64,000 bases of DNA from Pyrocephalus nanus (taxonomy: Eukaryota; Chordata; Aves; Passeriformes; Tyrannidae): positions 44,538,425 through 44,602,424 of the forward strand of contig CM076266.1 in NCBI GenBank assembly GCA_038380795.1. Reading direction: 5' to 3'. Below are positions 14,401 through 25,900 of the stretch, one piece after another (the stretch's first letter is position 1; every line of letters begins with the position of its first letter). The notes under the pieces were generated by a model. The model was not told where the DNA came from and searched no databases. It worked only from the letters and a program-made list of their open reading frames with translations. The position numbers were made by a program, and so were the translations under genes.

Positions 14401-16152
14401 GGAGCAGAAGTATTCAAGTGTTATTGTTGAAATTAAATTTCTGCATGAATGTGGGAGTTCTTGAAGCCACTGTCATCCCACTCATCAAAATTTCTTTTCG
14501 CATAAGGCAAATTCATGAAGAAAGAAGAAAATTACGCATAGCTATCAAAAAGAAGTCATTCCTTGTAAAATGGGATGTTTCATCTCATTAAGGAATAGAA
14601 AACCTTAAAAAGATCATGATGTTTTCTTAAGTGTGTTGACATGCTATTATCTTTGATTGGAAAAACATTGGATATGGTGGGTTTCTAAGCTCCAACTATT
14701 TTTGTTTTGTATATTATTAGTTCCTGTCATTATCAAGCATTTGTCATCACAAAGGTTTGCTTAAAAAACCAAAAAGCCAAAGTCACATTTTAAAATTTAG
14801 TATTATATTTTAAGAGGTATTCATATCTTCCAGTATTTGCATAGTGAAAGCAGAGTAGTCAGTGACTCTTTCTCTATGTCACTGATTTGTGTGTGCTGTC
14901 ATGGTAAAGATATAAATAAGAGGAAAGTCAGTGTGCTTGTTCTAGGAAATCTGTCATTTAAAAAAAATAAATACATCCACAAGTTTATGAGATTCATGAT
15001 GTTTTTTTTTAAGTGGCCAAAATATCAAGTTTACCATTTTTCTTCTGGTAAGGAATAGACTGTATGATACTGCATTGAAACTAAAACCACAGTAAATTTG
15101 CACACACAAATCACCAAATGAAACAATTTACAATCCTACAGTGTTTTCATATCATTTAGCTATTTGACCAACTCTCTATCATTTTTATATAAAGAACAGA
15201 TGTGAGTACCCAGTGTATTTGTTTTCACTGAAATCACTGCCATTTCTACTTAGGCTTCTCAGAAGAAAAGGACTTCAAGAATATTAACCATAAACTAATT
15301 AAGATGTACTTAATTAAATGCAAATACTACTTAGCAAAAGAAATTGAGAGAAAGCCTTGTGATTAGGGAATCATCAACTGATTTAACACTTGGAGCTACC
15401 AGCTAGGCACCTAAGCATTAGAAATGAATGCAGAAACTTCACTAGATAAGGCTCACATGAGGGGAAAATACACCATCCTTTCACATTATGTTTGTTGAAA
15501 AACGTAGCAGTCAATGAAGTAGAATATACTGAGGTCATAAATTGTAGTTAATGTGGCTTTATGTTCAATTAGAGAGGTTAAAAATTATTTCAAAAGTTGA
15601 GAATTTATCAACCTACCTCATGGAGAGATATTTTTGACAGCTGGTCAAGAGAAAATAATTACTAAGGTTGCTGTGGTTTTCAAAGGCATTGCCATTTTAC
15701 TAACATTAAAGCTTACACTGACAGACTTTGGAGAGATATGAATAAATACCATCAAGATGATATGAAGGCTAGTGGGATTAATAAGAAAGTTTCCTATTGT
15801 CTATCAAAGTATGTGCTATATGCAGGTATTGAACTGATTCAAGAACAAAAATTGTTCTGTCAGTCAGGTACTGCTGCATGTGCTGCTTTTTTCCCCCTCC
15901 AAATACTCTTAAGACTGTTGAGCTAAACTAGATGATAAACGATGAATTGCATGTAAATATTATTGTTTCCCCTTTCTGTGGCTTATTTGATTAGTTTTTC
16001 AGAGATTAACTTCTAAATTCTCCCTACTGAAAAATCTGGGTCAGCCTTTCGCAGTTGTGTATGCATTTTAGTTAGAGACATTCTCTGAGAAAGACAGCAT
16101 TCCTCAGAGTTCCTCCTGTATAGGGAAAACCAAACAAACAAGACAGAACTGT

Positions 16153-16153
<1 letters not shown>

Positions 16154-16185
<32 letters not shown>
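16154..16185. repeat. A32 homopolymer tract
   Basis: Thirty-two consecutive A, the longest homopolymer in the window. It could be a simple repeat or the tail of an old retroposed insertion on the + strand. I found no clear target-site duplication or recognisable parent sequence in the roughly 100 bases before it, so simple repeat is the safer call. Confidence 0.9.
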
Positions 16186-16188
<3 letters not shown>

Positions 16189-17184
16189 GAACTATGATAA
16201 GGTTTAAGGAAGACACACTGCAAGTGTGTGATTATGCAAAAGGGCAAAATTGAATGAAACTATTATGGGCCCCCACTTTTTCCTATGTGTAGTTGACAAC
16301 ATAGTTCTCTGTATCTTCTGATCATTTTAGTAAGAAAAATCCACACTACTGCTGGAGCAATGAGGTTTGGAAGGAAAAGTTTATTTGCTGTGACATTAAC
16401 TTGCATGCAATTCATGATAGGCAGGCAGGATTTTTCCTTTTTTGGTGAATTTTGGGGATGGGTAATCAGTTAGTAATTTGAAAGAAATGCAAAAATATTA
16501 GAAATTTAAACATAATTTTAGTTTATCCTAGTGGTTGATTACCATCTGCTCATTTGTAGATATAGGGTGTCCTAGCATATGACAAATGTGGGGTTTTTGA
16601 TAAATTTGATAGCTGTTTCGTAATATAAAGAACTTGCATCTTTCATTAGACTAATCATCCAATGCATAGACAAGGTTATTATTATTTAAAATCTAGTATG
16701 GAATTTCACATTTTAATAAGTTTGCAAGTTTTCTTATTTAGTGATTTTCTTGAAGTTGGTTTTTTTTATTTTATTTAGAATAATGACAGTTAAACTCACT
16801 AATACTCTGCCTATACTGTTACAGTCTAGTCATGGCATTCCTGTAACTTTGAGACAATTGGATTTTCTTTCTGTTTTTCTGCCCTGATTTGGGCACTTCA
16901 GAATTGTAAGAAAATTAAGAAACAAGCAAACAAAAATCCCCATATTTTCGCTTCTTTTAGTAGAACTATCATTGTATATCTCTATAGGAATAATGCAAAA
17001 CACATTAACATTGTATTATATACAAACTTGTTAGTGGAGAAGGATATGCTTTATTGACTTCAACTGCAGAGAGTGATTAAAGTTAGTTCCATATGAAGAA
17101 CAGGACTGAGCACATAGCACAGTCCTGGTTTTACTAAGTTTTGAGTATAAATATGCATATTTTGTTCTTGATGGACAGCTTTGG

Positions 17185-17205
17185 CTCCTCAGCCAGGCTG
17201 AGGAG
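17185..17205. repeat. Perfect 10-bp inverted repeat with 1-nt spacer
   Basis: CTCCTCAGCC is followed by one A and then by its exact reverse complement, GGCTGAGGAG. The element is GC-rich in an AT-rich intron. It could form a small hairpin or be a symmetric protein-binding site. No known family was recognised. Confidence 0.85.
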
Positions 17206-17655
17206 GTCATTCAACACATTGTGAGACTGATGAGGGAATCAGTGTGAGAACACATATAGGACCTCATGTGGGAAGAATGCATGTGGGAAGCTGCATATTC
17301 AAGATAAAGAACAGTCTCAACCATTTCAGCCTTTGCAAACCATAGCAGAGACAGTTCAGCACTTTCCTGTTGATTATTTTTCTGTACAGGAAAGGAAGGA
17401 AACAGTGGCAATCAGCACAGCTCACAGATTTTGCTATCGTGCTAGTTGCATGTTTCTCCTGCAGCCTCCAAACTTAGAGGCATTACTGAAGGCAGTTGAA
17501 AACTTTTATTTTTTTTTTTTTTGTTTTTGAGTGCTTTGAAAATTGAGCTCTGGGGTGCTTTTCCAAGTATTTTAGGTGCCCAGCAGTTTTCCGATGGATG
17601 ATACATCACTGCCTCCTTTTCAGCTTTGCTGGCAAGACAAGAAAACTGCTAAGAG

Positions 17656-17681
17656 AGGCATCAGTTGAGAAACTGATGCCT
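17656..17681. repeat. Perfect 11-bp hairpin with GAGA loop
   Basis: AGGCATCAGTT (17656-17666) and AACTGATGCCT (17671-17681) are exact reverse complements separated by GAGA. The stem does not extend further, so it is much shorter than a typical pre-miRNA. No function is claimed. Confidence 0.85.
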
Positions 17682-19487
17682 ATAACTGAGGTAGTCACAT
17701 ACATGCAACACAGTATGTACCTTAATATGTATAACCAGTACATGCAGATCGTGCAGTGCTGTGAGCTGTTAGTCTTTTCCATACTTTATATCTTTATGTC
17801 CTCATTTTAAGTATGCAGTTTTAAAAACACTTGAATGATTCTCTTTGCTTTGTACTTAATATCAGACTATTATGTCTGGGTGAAGGAGCCACAAAAAAAA
17901 GGTAATGACCTAAATAAGACTTTTTGTTTCTTACAGTTGAAGATACAATAGTAAATTTGGACACATTGGACTAAGCAATTCAGAATCTGAAGTCTGCAGT
18001 TTTAACATTTGGGCTCAGTTACTGTCATTAATTCTTTTATGAACTTTAACTGTAAGATTTCTTTGGCACCAGTGTGATATTCCTGTCTTTTATGGATTAC
18101 ACAGGCATATTAAAAATAATGTTCGGCATTATTGTTCAAAGCACTCTCTTGATTTAATCCCATTTACTGTGATTTTATTATCAATTTTTTCTGAGTATGT
18201 TGGTTTATTGTTCAGCCTTTCAGAAACAATAGCTGGTTTCCTGGCACAGAACTGAGACCAAACTTGTCCTATTGCATATGACTCCAGCAGCAGTTTTATT
18301 TTATGTTGCATTTTTTTAAGTTGTTCTCTATGCTTTGTTGAGTCTTGCAGCGATTTTAGTGCTTATTTGAAGGCTTAAAAAAAAATTCCTTTGTTAAACA
18401 CTTACCTTTTCATTTACTACAGGTTAGAATTTCACAGCAATTTTTTACTGTGCACTGAAGCACATCATGTTAAAAGATGCACATAAGCAAGAACATTTCT
18501 TTGCCATGTCTCTCTAGTGATACCAGCTCTAAGAATGCTTCCCATTGGAACTTTCTTGAATCATTTTACAAGCAACTTAAATATCACACACAAGTGACGA
18601 AAAACACAAAGGACTGACATGATTCAACTGCACTAACCACAGAAAGTGGGTCTTCTCTGGTCTAGACCGACCATCAGCATCTAGACCAAACTTTCACAGA
18701 TACCACATCAGCTTTGTGAATATAATAAAACAAAACTAGTGATATGAATACAGTCTTATCAGCCAGTTCCTCTGGAATGCTATTCACAAGCTCCCTCTCT
18801 GATCTGTAAAACTTTGCCTGTTCAATAGGAGGTTTGGGGGGTTTCATCTGTTTGGTGTTTTGTGTTTGTTTGCTTTAAAGCAATTAAATCCTTCTGTAGT
18901 TCAATAGTGGCTCTCCTGTGTGCACACTTACAGGAGGTTTTCATGCCAAAAAGGTGGCTGCAAGGAGGTTTTAATGTAGTGACTCGCTTTGCTGATTGTC
19001 TAGCTGGATTCAGCATAACAGTTTGAGGAATGCTAGCTCCTCAGCACTCCTCACTAATGTAAATCTGTAAAAAATAATCCCAGGAAAGGTTAACACAATT
19101 TTTGATGTTTTAAATTCTTGAAAAATTAAACCTCTTTTGTTTTCTGCCATTTATACATACAGTCATTCCCTTAAGTGAAGTTTGGAGATTTTAGTCCAAA
19201 ATGTTCATCTGTTGCCTAAGAGAGAAATATCATTCAACAACATAGACATTGTTTCTGAATATGGATTATTGCTAGATACCAGATTTTAAGAACAAGTCAA
19301 CTGATAAATGGTGAAGAGTTCTCTTGACAGAAATGTCATATTCTGTTTTCATCTTTCAGCATTTTACTTTTTGTCATTCTGTCATTTAAAGCATAAATAA
19401 CCCAGGGCAGAGGCCTTTCAGTCATGTTTTTGGAGTTCTGCCTTCAATTCTTGTGCAACATAAATTTATACTCATAACGTTCAAGTA

Positions 19488-19955
19488 GAATCACAGCATC
19501 ATAGAATAGTTTGGGTTGGAAGGGATAAAGTTCATCTAGTTCCAGCTCCCCATCCCCCACTACAGGCAGGGACAGCTTCCACTAGACCAAGTTGCTCAGA
19601 GCTCCATCCAACATGGCCTTGGACACTTCTAGAGGTGGGATATCCACAGCTTCTCTGGACAACCTGTTCCAGTGCCTCACCACCTTCACAATAAAAAATG
19701 TCTTCCTTTTATCTAATCTAAACCTACGCTGTTTCAGTTTAAAGCCATTTCGCCTTGTCCTATCACTACATGCTTTTGTAAAAAAACAGCTTTCTTGTTA
19801 GCCCTTTTTAAATACTGGAAGGTGTTATAATGTCTCACTAAAGCTTTCTCTTCTCCAGGCTGAACAACCCCAATTTTCTCAGCTATTACTCATAGGAAGC
19901 ATGCTCCTGCTCTGTGATCACCTTTATGGCCCTCCTCTGGACTTGCTTCTACACA
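19488..19955 (-). mobile_element. CR1 LINE fragment (3' end), antisense to the gene
   Basis: Read on the + strand, it starts with the CR1 terminal motif (ATCATAGAATAG followed by TTTGGGTTGGAAGGGA). It continues through typical reverse-complement CR1 3' segments: GGCAGGGACAGCTTCCACTA, GACAACCTGTTCCAGTGCC, CTTCTCCAGGCTGAACAACC and GGCCCTCCTCTGGACT. The element therefore lies on the minus strand and is truncated at its 5' end near 19955, the usual state of CR1 copies. The short open frame at 19592-19801 is a shadow of this repeat. CR1 is a non-LTR retrotransposon and this copy cannot move. Confidence 0.93.
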
Positions 19956-21212
19956 CATGGCAAACTTTTTCAAATGGGACTTTTTCTAAGTAGTTTTAGT
20001 CTTTACATTGGCATTATTCCCGGCTTATGGTTGAGAGGTTCCTGGTAGTTGACTACACTATGCACTTTAAAGAGGAAGGCAAAAAAGGTCAAGTTTTTCA
20101 TAAAATCATTAGTGAAATGTCAGAAACAATTTAGTCTAAAAAAATATTTCATTGAAGATAAGTACCCATTATAAAATTTCCTTTCAACTACATTTCTATG
20201 CTACTGAATTCATCAGATAAGAATTGGACAGTTGACAAAAATGAGATGCCAATATGTAAGATCCGTATCTCTAGAATAGTTTCTCTGTAAAAGCAAAGGA
20301 GAAAAGAAGGGTTTGATTTTGGGAGAGGGTCAAGGCTTAGTTTTGTTTGAAATATAAACTCAGACTGAAACTAATTTAACAGAATTTTTCATTGTGGCCC
20401 CAAATTTAGTTCAAGATTAATATTAACAGGTAGTAGGTTATAAATAAGGTCAATATGTTTGCACTTTACTGTAATAGTACCAAGTGTGAAAGTTTCCCAG
20501 CAGTTTACCTCACTGAGTCTTACCTAACAATGGAACAATTTGAGAGTGGGAATAACCCCTTTTCTAGCTTTTTTTCCTTTTCTTTGGAAAGGATGTTTGC
20601 AGTCCACTCCTCTGTCTCTTGTCCTTCAACCCAGACACATTCTGTTCTGAGGAAGCAGAAAGGAATCCATCCTGCACCAGTGTCAGAGTGTGGTGACCTG
20701 TGATACAAAAGAAGGAGCAATTGATGCAGACTAAGTCCAGTGAGGGAAGCAGAACTTGATGTGGAAGAGCTATGAAGCCTTTTGCAAGGCTCAAGTTTTT
20801 ATTTTTAATATGGTAAAATACAGCTGTTGAGACTGACTTGATCTCAAAGGTCTTTATAATTCAGACGACTATGACTACTTCAGGTTATTTTAAAAACATG
20901 AGCTGCAGATTTCCCCTGGTTTTCAGAGCCAAGGAAGATTGATGTTTGCAGTTCTGTTGTGCCTAAATTTTCTGTATGAATAAAATATTTGGCCCTGGTT
21001 AAAAGGATTGGATGGATGGCCCTCATCTTTTCCTCTTTCATAATGGATTTGGTCATTAGTAGCTCTGGGACTCATAATATGACTGAAGTATTAAAGAACC
21101 TCCTAGTTTCAGGAACTCAGTTTAACAGAGATTCTTATTTGAGAGAGTCTAAGACTGTAAATCTTGAATGACAAAAAATGTGGTTTCTGTTTGGATTAGT
21201 GTTTGAATCATT

Positions 21213-21229
21213 TTATTATTATTATTATT
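21213..21229. repeat. Short (TTA)n microsatellite
   Basis: About five and a half TTA units in an AT-rich context. It is a simple repeat that may vary in length between individuals. Confidence 0.8.
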
Positions 21230-22788
21230 CTATTAAGCAATAAAACCTAATTTGAGACTTGGGTAAAGCAGTGTTTATAGAGCTTTGGCTTCATTTACAG
21301 TATGCACAGTTCTCACTGAATTAGCTTTCTGAATCCAGCTGGTAATTATTAACAGTGGCTGATGCATTTATGATTCAATTATAGAGAATTTAATTAATAT
21401 ACCTAACAAATGTTTTGTTGTATTGAAAACTTATGTTCATTTGGAAATCATGATAAAACTTTATTTTGTTGACATTGGCTAAGGGATTGACATGATGGAT
21501 CTTAGAAAGTGCATGCTCTAGACACTCCTGTGTCCTGGCAAGATCAAGTGTGCTTCGACAGTATTTCAGATGGCAAAATGTAACGCAACAGGAGGTTTTA
21601 TGCCCTAGTACAGCAAGGATCATATAGCTCAAAAGGCATTCAGATGCTTTGAAAGTTTATCCTTTTTAGAAATTTTTTTTTAAAAGTTTCATGTTTACAA
21701 ATGAAGTGGCTCTTTCCCTGTCTTGATTGTAGGTGGTTATCAGGGCCTCAGAACTCCAGTGTGCTCTTAGATGCAACTTTTTCACAGTTCCTTGAAACTG
21801 GCATTACGTATTGGGCTGCTGCTCAATCCTGATGCTTTTCCTTGCAAACACTCTCTTTAGTTGATTTGTTAATAAAAAGGCTAGAATTCTAAAAGGTGAA
21901 CCCAAACCTCTACCTTCTGAGTTAATTTTTTTCTATCATCTGCTCCAACATGAAGATTTATCATGAGATTTATTGACACCAGAATAAGTGGTCTTTCATT
22001 CATTCCTCACTTAATGAATATGAACTTATTTGATCAAGAAATCATATGTTACTTCACTAAACTATCCATTTCATGATTAGGGTGCTGTTCAGACAGATCT
22101 TAGACACAGTGCTGCCACGATTTTTCTCATTGAAATCAAAAGGAACCCTGCTACATAAGCAATAGCTAATATTTCATTAAACAACTTATACCAGCCAGGA
22201 TCTTTTTATTATAATAAAATGTGTACCTTGATGTGACAGATCATTTTATACTTCTATGACACAAAGAGTGTCACTGGTTTGGTAACAAATGAAGATCTCT
22301 CTAACCAAATGACACTGACTGCAGTTTACTGCAGCTTTTCATATTTTGGTGGATAGCTGCAATTCAAAGGATGAACTGTGGGTTACAAAACTGGCTAAGC
22401 TGGAAGTTAGGATGTTTTTCTCCTTCTCCCACAAACATGGAAGAAAACTAGGTCATTACTGTACTTGCGTTTCTATGTACACAGTTTTCCATAGGTGTAC
22501 TATGTACTCTGTTACATTTGGATTTTCTGTGGAATCGAGTATTACAAAATGAAAGTCTCAAGACCACCCAGACTGACTTTCACTTCATAAGAATATCAAA
22601 TTAAGCTAGGTTTAAGCAAGTTCTCCCAGAATCGAGGCAGAGGAGACAAGTAATTTTAATAAAAAATCTATTTACTTTGTTTATATAGAAGAACAGAATC
22701 TAATTTATTTCTGTGTCCATCTGGACTAGACTGCTCATTTTAAGTTAATTTAACAAATGATGGACTGCTACCGGCCTTTTTTTCCCAG

Positions 22789-22980
22789 GAGAAGAGGTTG
22801 ACAGACAGCTGTGTAGAGATGCCATCTACCCGATCCCAGTTGCCTGTGAAGCTCCATGCCCAAAGGACTGTGTGCTCAGCATGTGGTCTGCGTGGTCCTC
22901 CTGCTCACACACCTGCTCCGGCAAAACCACAGAAGGGAAGCAGATGCGCGCCCGCTCCATTCTGGCGTACGCAGGTGAAG
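22789..22980 (+). CDS. THSD7A: THSD7A exon B: TSP1 repeat with a WSAWSSC motif
   Basis: Coding exon of 192 nt, phase 1 in and phase 1 out, with acceptor TTTCCCAG and donor GTAAGG. The correct frame begins with GA at 22789-22790 and then reads EEVDRQLCRDA. The open frame that starts at 22798 is offset from this one and is a shadow. The exon ends one repeat with CEAPC and opens the next at KDCVLSMWSAWSSCSHTC. WSAW is a WxxW motif of the kind that is C-mannosylated in TSP1 repeats, and CSHTC is the usual second cysteine pair. It ends in ILAYAGEG, the last glycine being split across the intron. Recalled human sequence has one more glutamate at this junction. Confidence 0.95.
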
Positions 22981-25900
22981 GTAAGGTCGCATTCCCTTGC
23001 AGGCTCTGGTTTGATTGTGAATTCTCAACTGTCTTTGTAATAGCAAAGTAATTTCTTGATCTACAGAAGCAAATTATTAGATGGAGTTGTGGGTTTATTT
23101 AAATATAGAAAAATTATTTAAATGCTTATTCGGTGTTACTCCTGGTACCTGAAGCTGTTCTAAAGAGGAGATTTTATTTTGCCCATTTCAGTTAATGTTG
23201 CTATTTTTTATTATTCTACTTAATGTTATCGTTTCCGTTTCAAATACATGGTTTTCTTGTTTTCTATTAAAATTAAATACATGTAACTTATGTTACCCCA
23301 TTAACATTTTTATTCATGGCAGGACTTGGGTTTTTCCCTGAAAGCCCTCACTCATAAATGGTTTACATTCTTGCAAATGGTCCTTCTGCAGCAAATGCAA
23401 AGAGAAGACAGCTGGAATATAAAGGAGAAGAAGAAAAAGGTTTTAGATATGGCCTAATATCTATTCTTTGATGATTTCCCATGCTTCCTACAATGTGTTT
23501 TGGTTTGGTTTCAATTGCCAGGGAGGGGAGGGTTGTGGGCTGTAGTGTAAATAAATTCTATATGCAAGATGGTTCTAATGTCAGGTGTGCCAGGGTCCAA
23601 CTGATAAAATGCCTTGTGCAGCACTGGGAGCCAGGAGACATGGCCACCAAGGAGTTTTTAGAAGATGTTTACTCATATGTATTACTGACAGAAAACTTGA
23701 ATGCTATCAATATAAAGGATCAGATGCATGTGTTAGTTCTTCTTTAAAACTGTTAAGCATTTTATAACTTTATATTAAGATAAAATTTAGCTGAAAAGTG
23801 AAAGCTGTAACGAATGGAAGCAGCAAAACAGAACATCTGTACACAGCTATATGCAGACAAAGGTAACACCGTTGCTAAAAGTGTGCAGTATATTTGACAG
23901 AATTTGGGTGATTGTAAAAAAAAAAAAATGGTAGCAGAGCATTTTCCTGAAATGAACCCTTAGTAGAAGTGTAAGAAGCAATCAGAACTCTATTTTAGTA
24001 GATGATTCAAATAGTAAGTTACTTGGATGGATCTGTGTAACAAAGTAGACACTCTTAAAATTAGAAACAAAATTTGGTTTATGTTATCCGTTTTGTTTGT
24101 TTGTTTTCATAGTGTGTCAAATGGACTCATTTCGAGAGAAACAAAGAGCCAGTTAATTCAAATAAACATATATTCACATACTTCTTGCTTTTCTATGTAG
24201 GTCAAGGCAGTAAATTTTCGATATACTTTTGCAGTTTCACTGAGGCAGAAATTTAAACTCCCGAAAAGCGTGTCACAGAAGTGAAAACTTAAGTTATGAA
24301 AAAAAAAAATTATTCCACTTTCTTATGCTTCTTCTTAAAAAGTACTCTTTTTATTCTGACTTTGATACTTAATACAATCTAGGTTAATTTACAAAGCTGC
24401 AGATGCAGCAAAACCATTCAGTGTAGCCTGGATTTTAGGTATGTGAATTTTATACGTTTGTTGTGCAATGATCAGAATCAGCACAGAGTGATCACAAAGA
24501 TTGGCACACAGGTAGTAGTGAAAAGATCCCTAAACTAATGCTGAGAAAGCTAACTCATTACCTCGGTGTTATAGTGCTTCAGTTTGTTCACACCTTGGCC
24601 TCTTTACCACTATTCTGAGATGAGGTTATTCCTTGCATTTTTTAGCTGGTATGTCTATATAGCTTATAGCACTTCACTCACGTGTTGAACAGATCTCTTC
24701 ATCACTGGGCTCTTTTGCACTCTGTACAAACTCCAGAGAATGGAAGTATATAAATATTCCAAAGCTTAGCATATTGTTACAGCTCTCTAGCTGGAAGGTA
24801 CTTTTCACCTTTTCTTGTATTATATTCAAAATGTATCAGTTTAACTGATTTTTTTTTTTTACGCTCCACTGGAATTAGAGTTATTGTCATCTTTCTCCTC
24901 ACATGTCTCTTATGCCTTTTAGTCATTTGCTACATGACAAATAACTGAATGACAAAGATCAGCTATGTTCCCAAAACATAAAGCACTGATTGGTGTAGTT
25001 GGTGCTGGGAGCTCATTTTATGTTCTAGGGGCAAAGATTATACTCACATATCTGAACATCTGTATTCTGCTGATATAAAAAGGGAGCCTCGCATGAACAT
25101 TTTTTGGCAAAATACAGTTCTCAGTTCTATTCATAACTTAGGAAAAATGCTCAATACTGTAGATGAAAACTCCGTAAGCAGCATGTATAACTAAAACTCT
25201 CGATTCTCATAAATGTAAGACCAATAATTCCATTTACACATTAAAACTGGGTTCTGAAAACAGCTGTCAGTACTGTTCAGGTGAACAGTCCCACAGATGT
25301 TTTCTTTTGGAATTTTGAACCTGTCCTAGAACTGTAGGTATGAGAGACAGACCAGGATTGGTAAGCTATTTCATAGTAATTTCTGTATAATTCAGTCATG
25401 ATATCTGAGAGTTTTTATTCAGAACTCAATAGGACTAATAATATAAATGTATAATATATTAAAAATATAAATATGTATATATATAATATGAATATAAATA
25501 TATACTATACCTAATATATGTCAGGATTGGATATTAATGAAAGAATCTACAGGGCTGTTGCCAATCTATGAATATAGACTAAACTTGTTTTCTAAGATGA
25601 CATAAGGGGTCCACATTTATCAATATAAGTCCTTGATCACAGACATCTTCCTGTTAATCGGGGAGAATTCAATCCACAAGCATAGGAAGATCAAAGCATT
25701 GCAGGCATTACATACACAAGGAATACTGCAAACCCTCAAACTATCTGAAGCACCTAATTTTTGTTCATTTGGGTACTAAAACATGAAAATCCCACTGAAA
25801 TTTTTGAAGATCTGTAAGTACATGTGACATAGGTTCTCTCATCAGGATCTCAGATGGCTCCTTATTAAGTATTGCTGTGATTGTTCAGTTTCTCTCGTCT

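Larger units (their letters stand above)
1183..22788 (+). other. 21.6 kb intron between exons A and B
   Basis: AT-rich intron with donor GTAAGA and acceptor TTTCCCAG. It holds one antisense CR1 fragment (19488-19955), a T11G10 run near 2427, an A32 tract (16154-16185), a (TTA)n run (21213-21229) and two strong hairpins (17185-17205, 17656-17681). Segments at 4080-4345, 7000-7420 and 15250-15420 have the dense homeobox- or SOX-like motif content often seen in conserved non-coding elements, but this is unproven. The open frames on both strands are at most about 140 codons. They lack recognisable domains and splice logic, and I see no second gene. Confidence 0.8.

Noticed and set aside
22798..23040. 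80-codon open frame at exon B
   Set aside because: It is in a different phase from the frame that joins exons A and C and encodes TSP1 cysteines. It is a shadow of the real exon.
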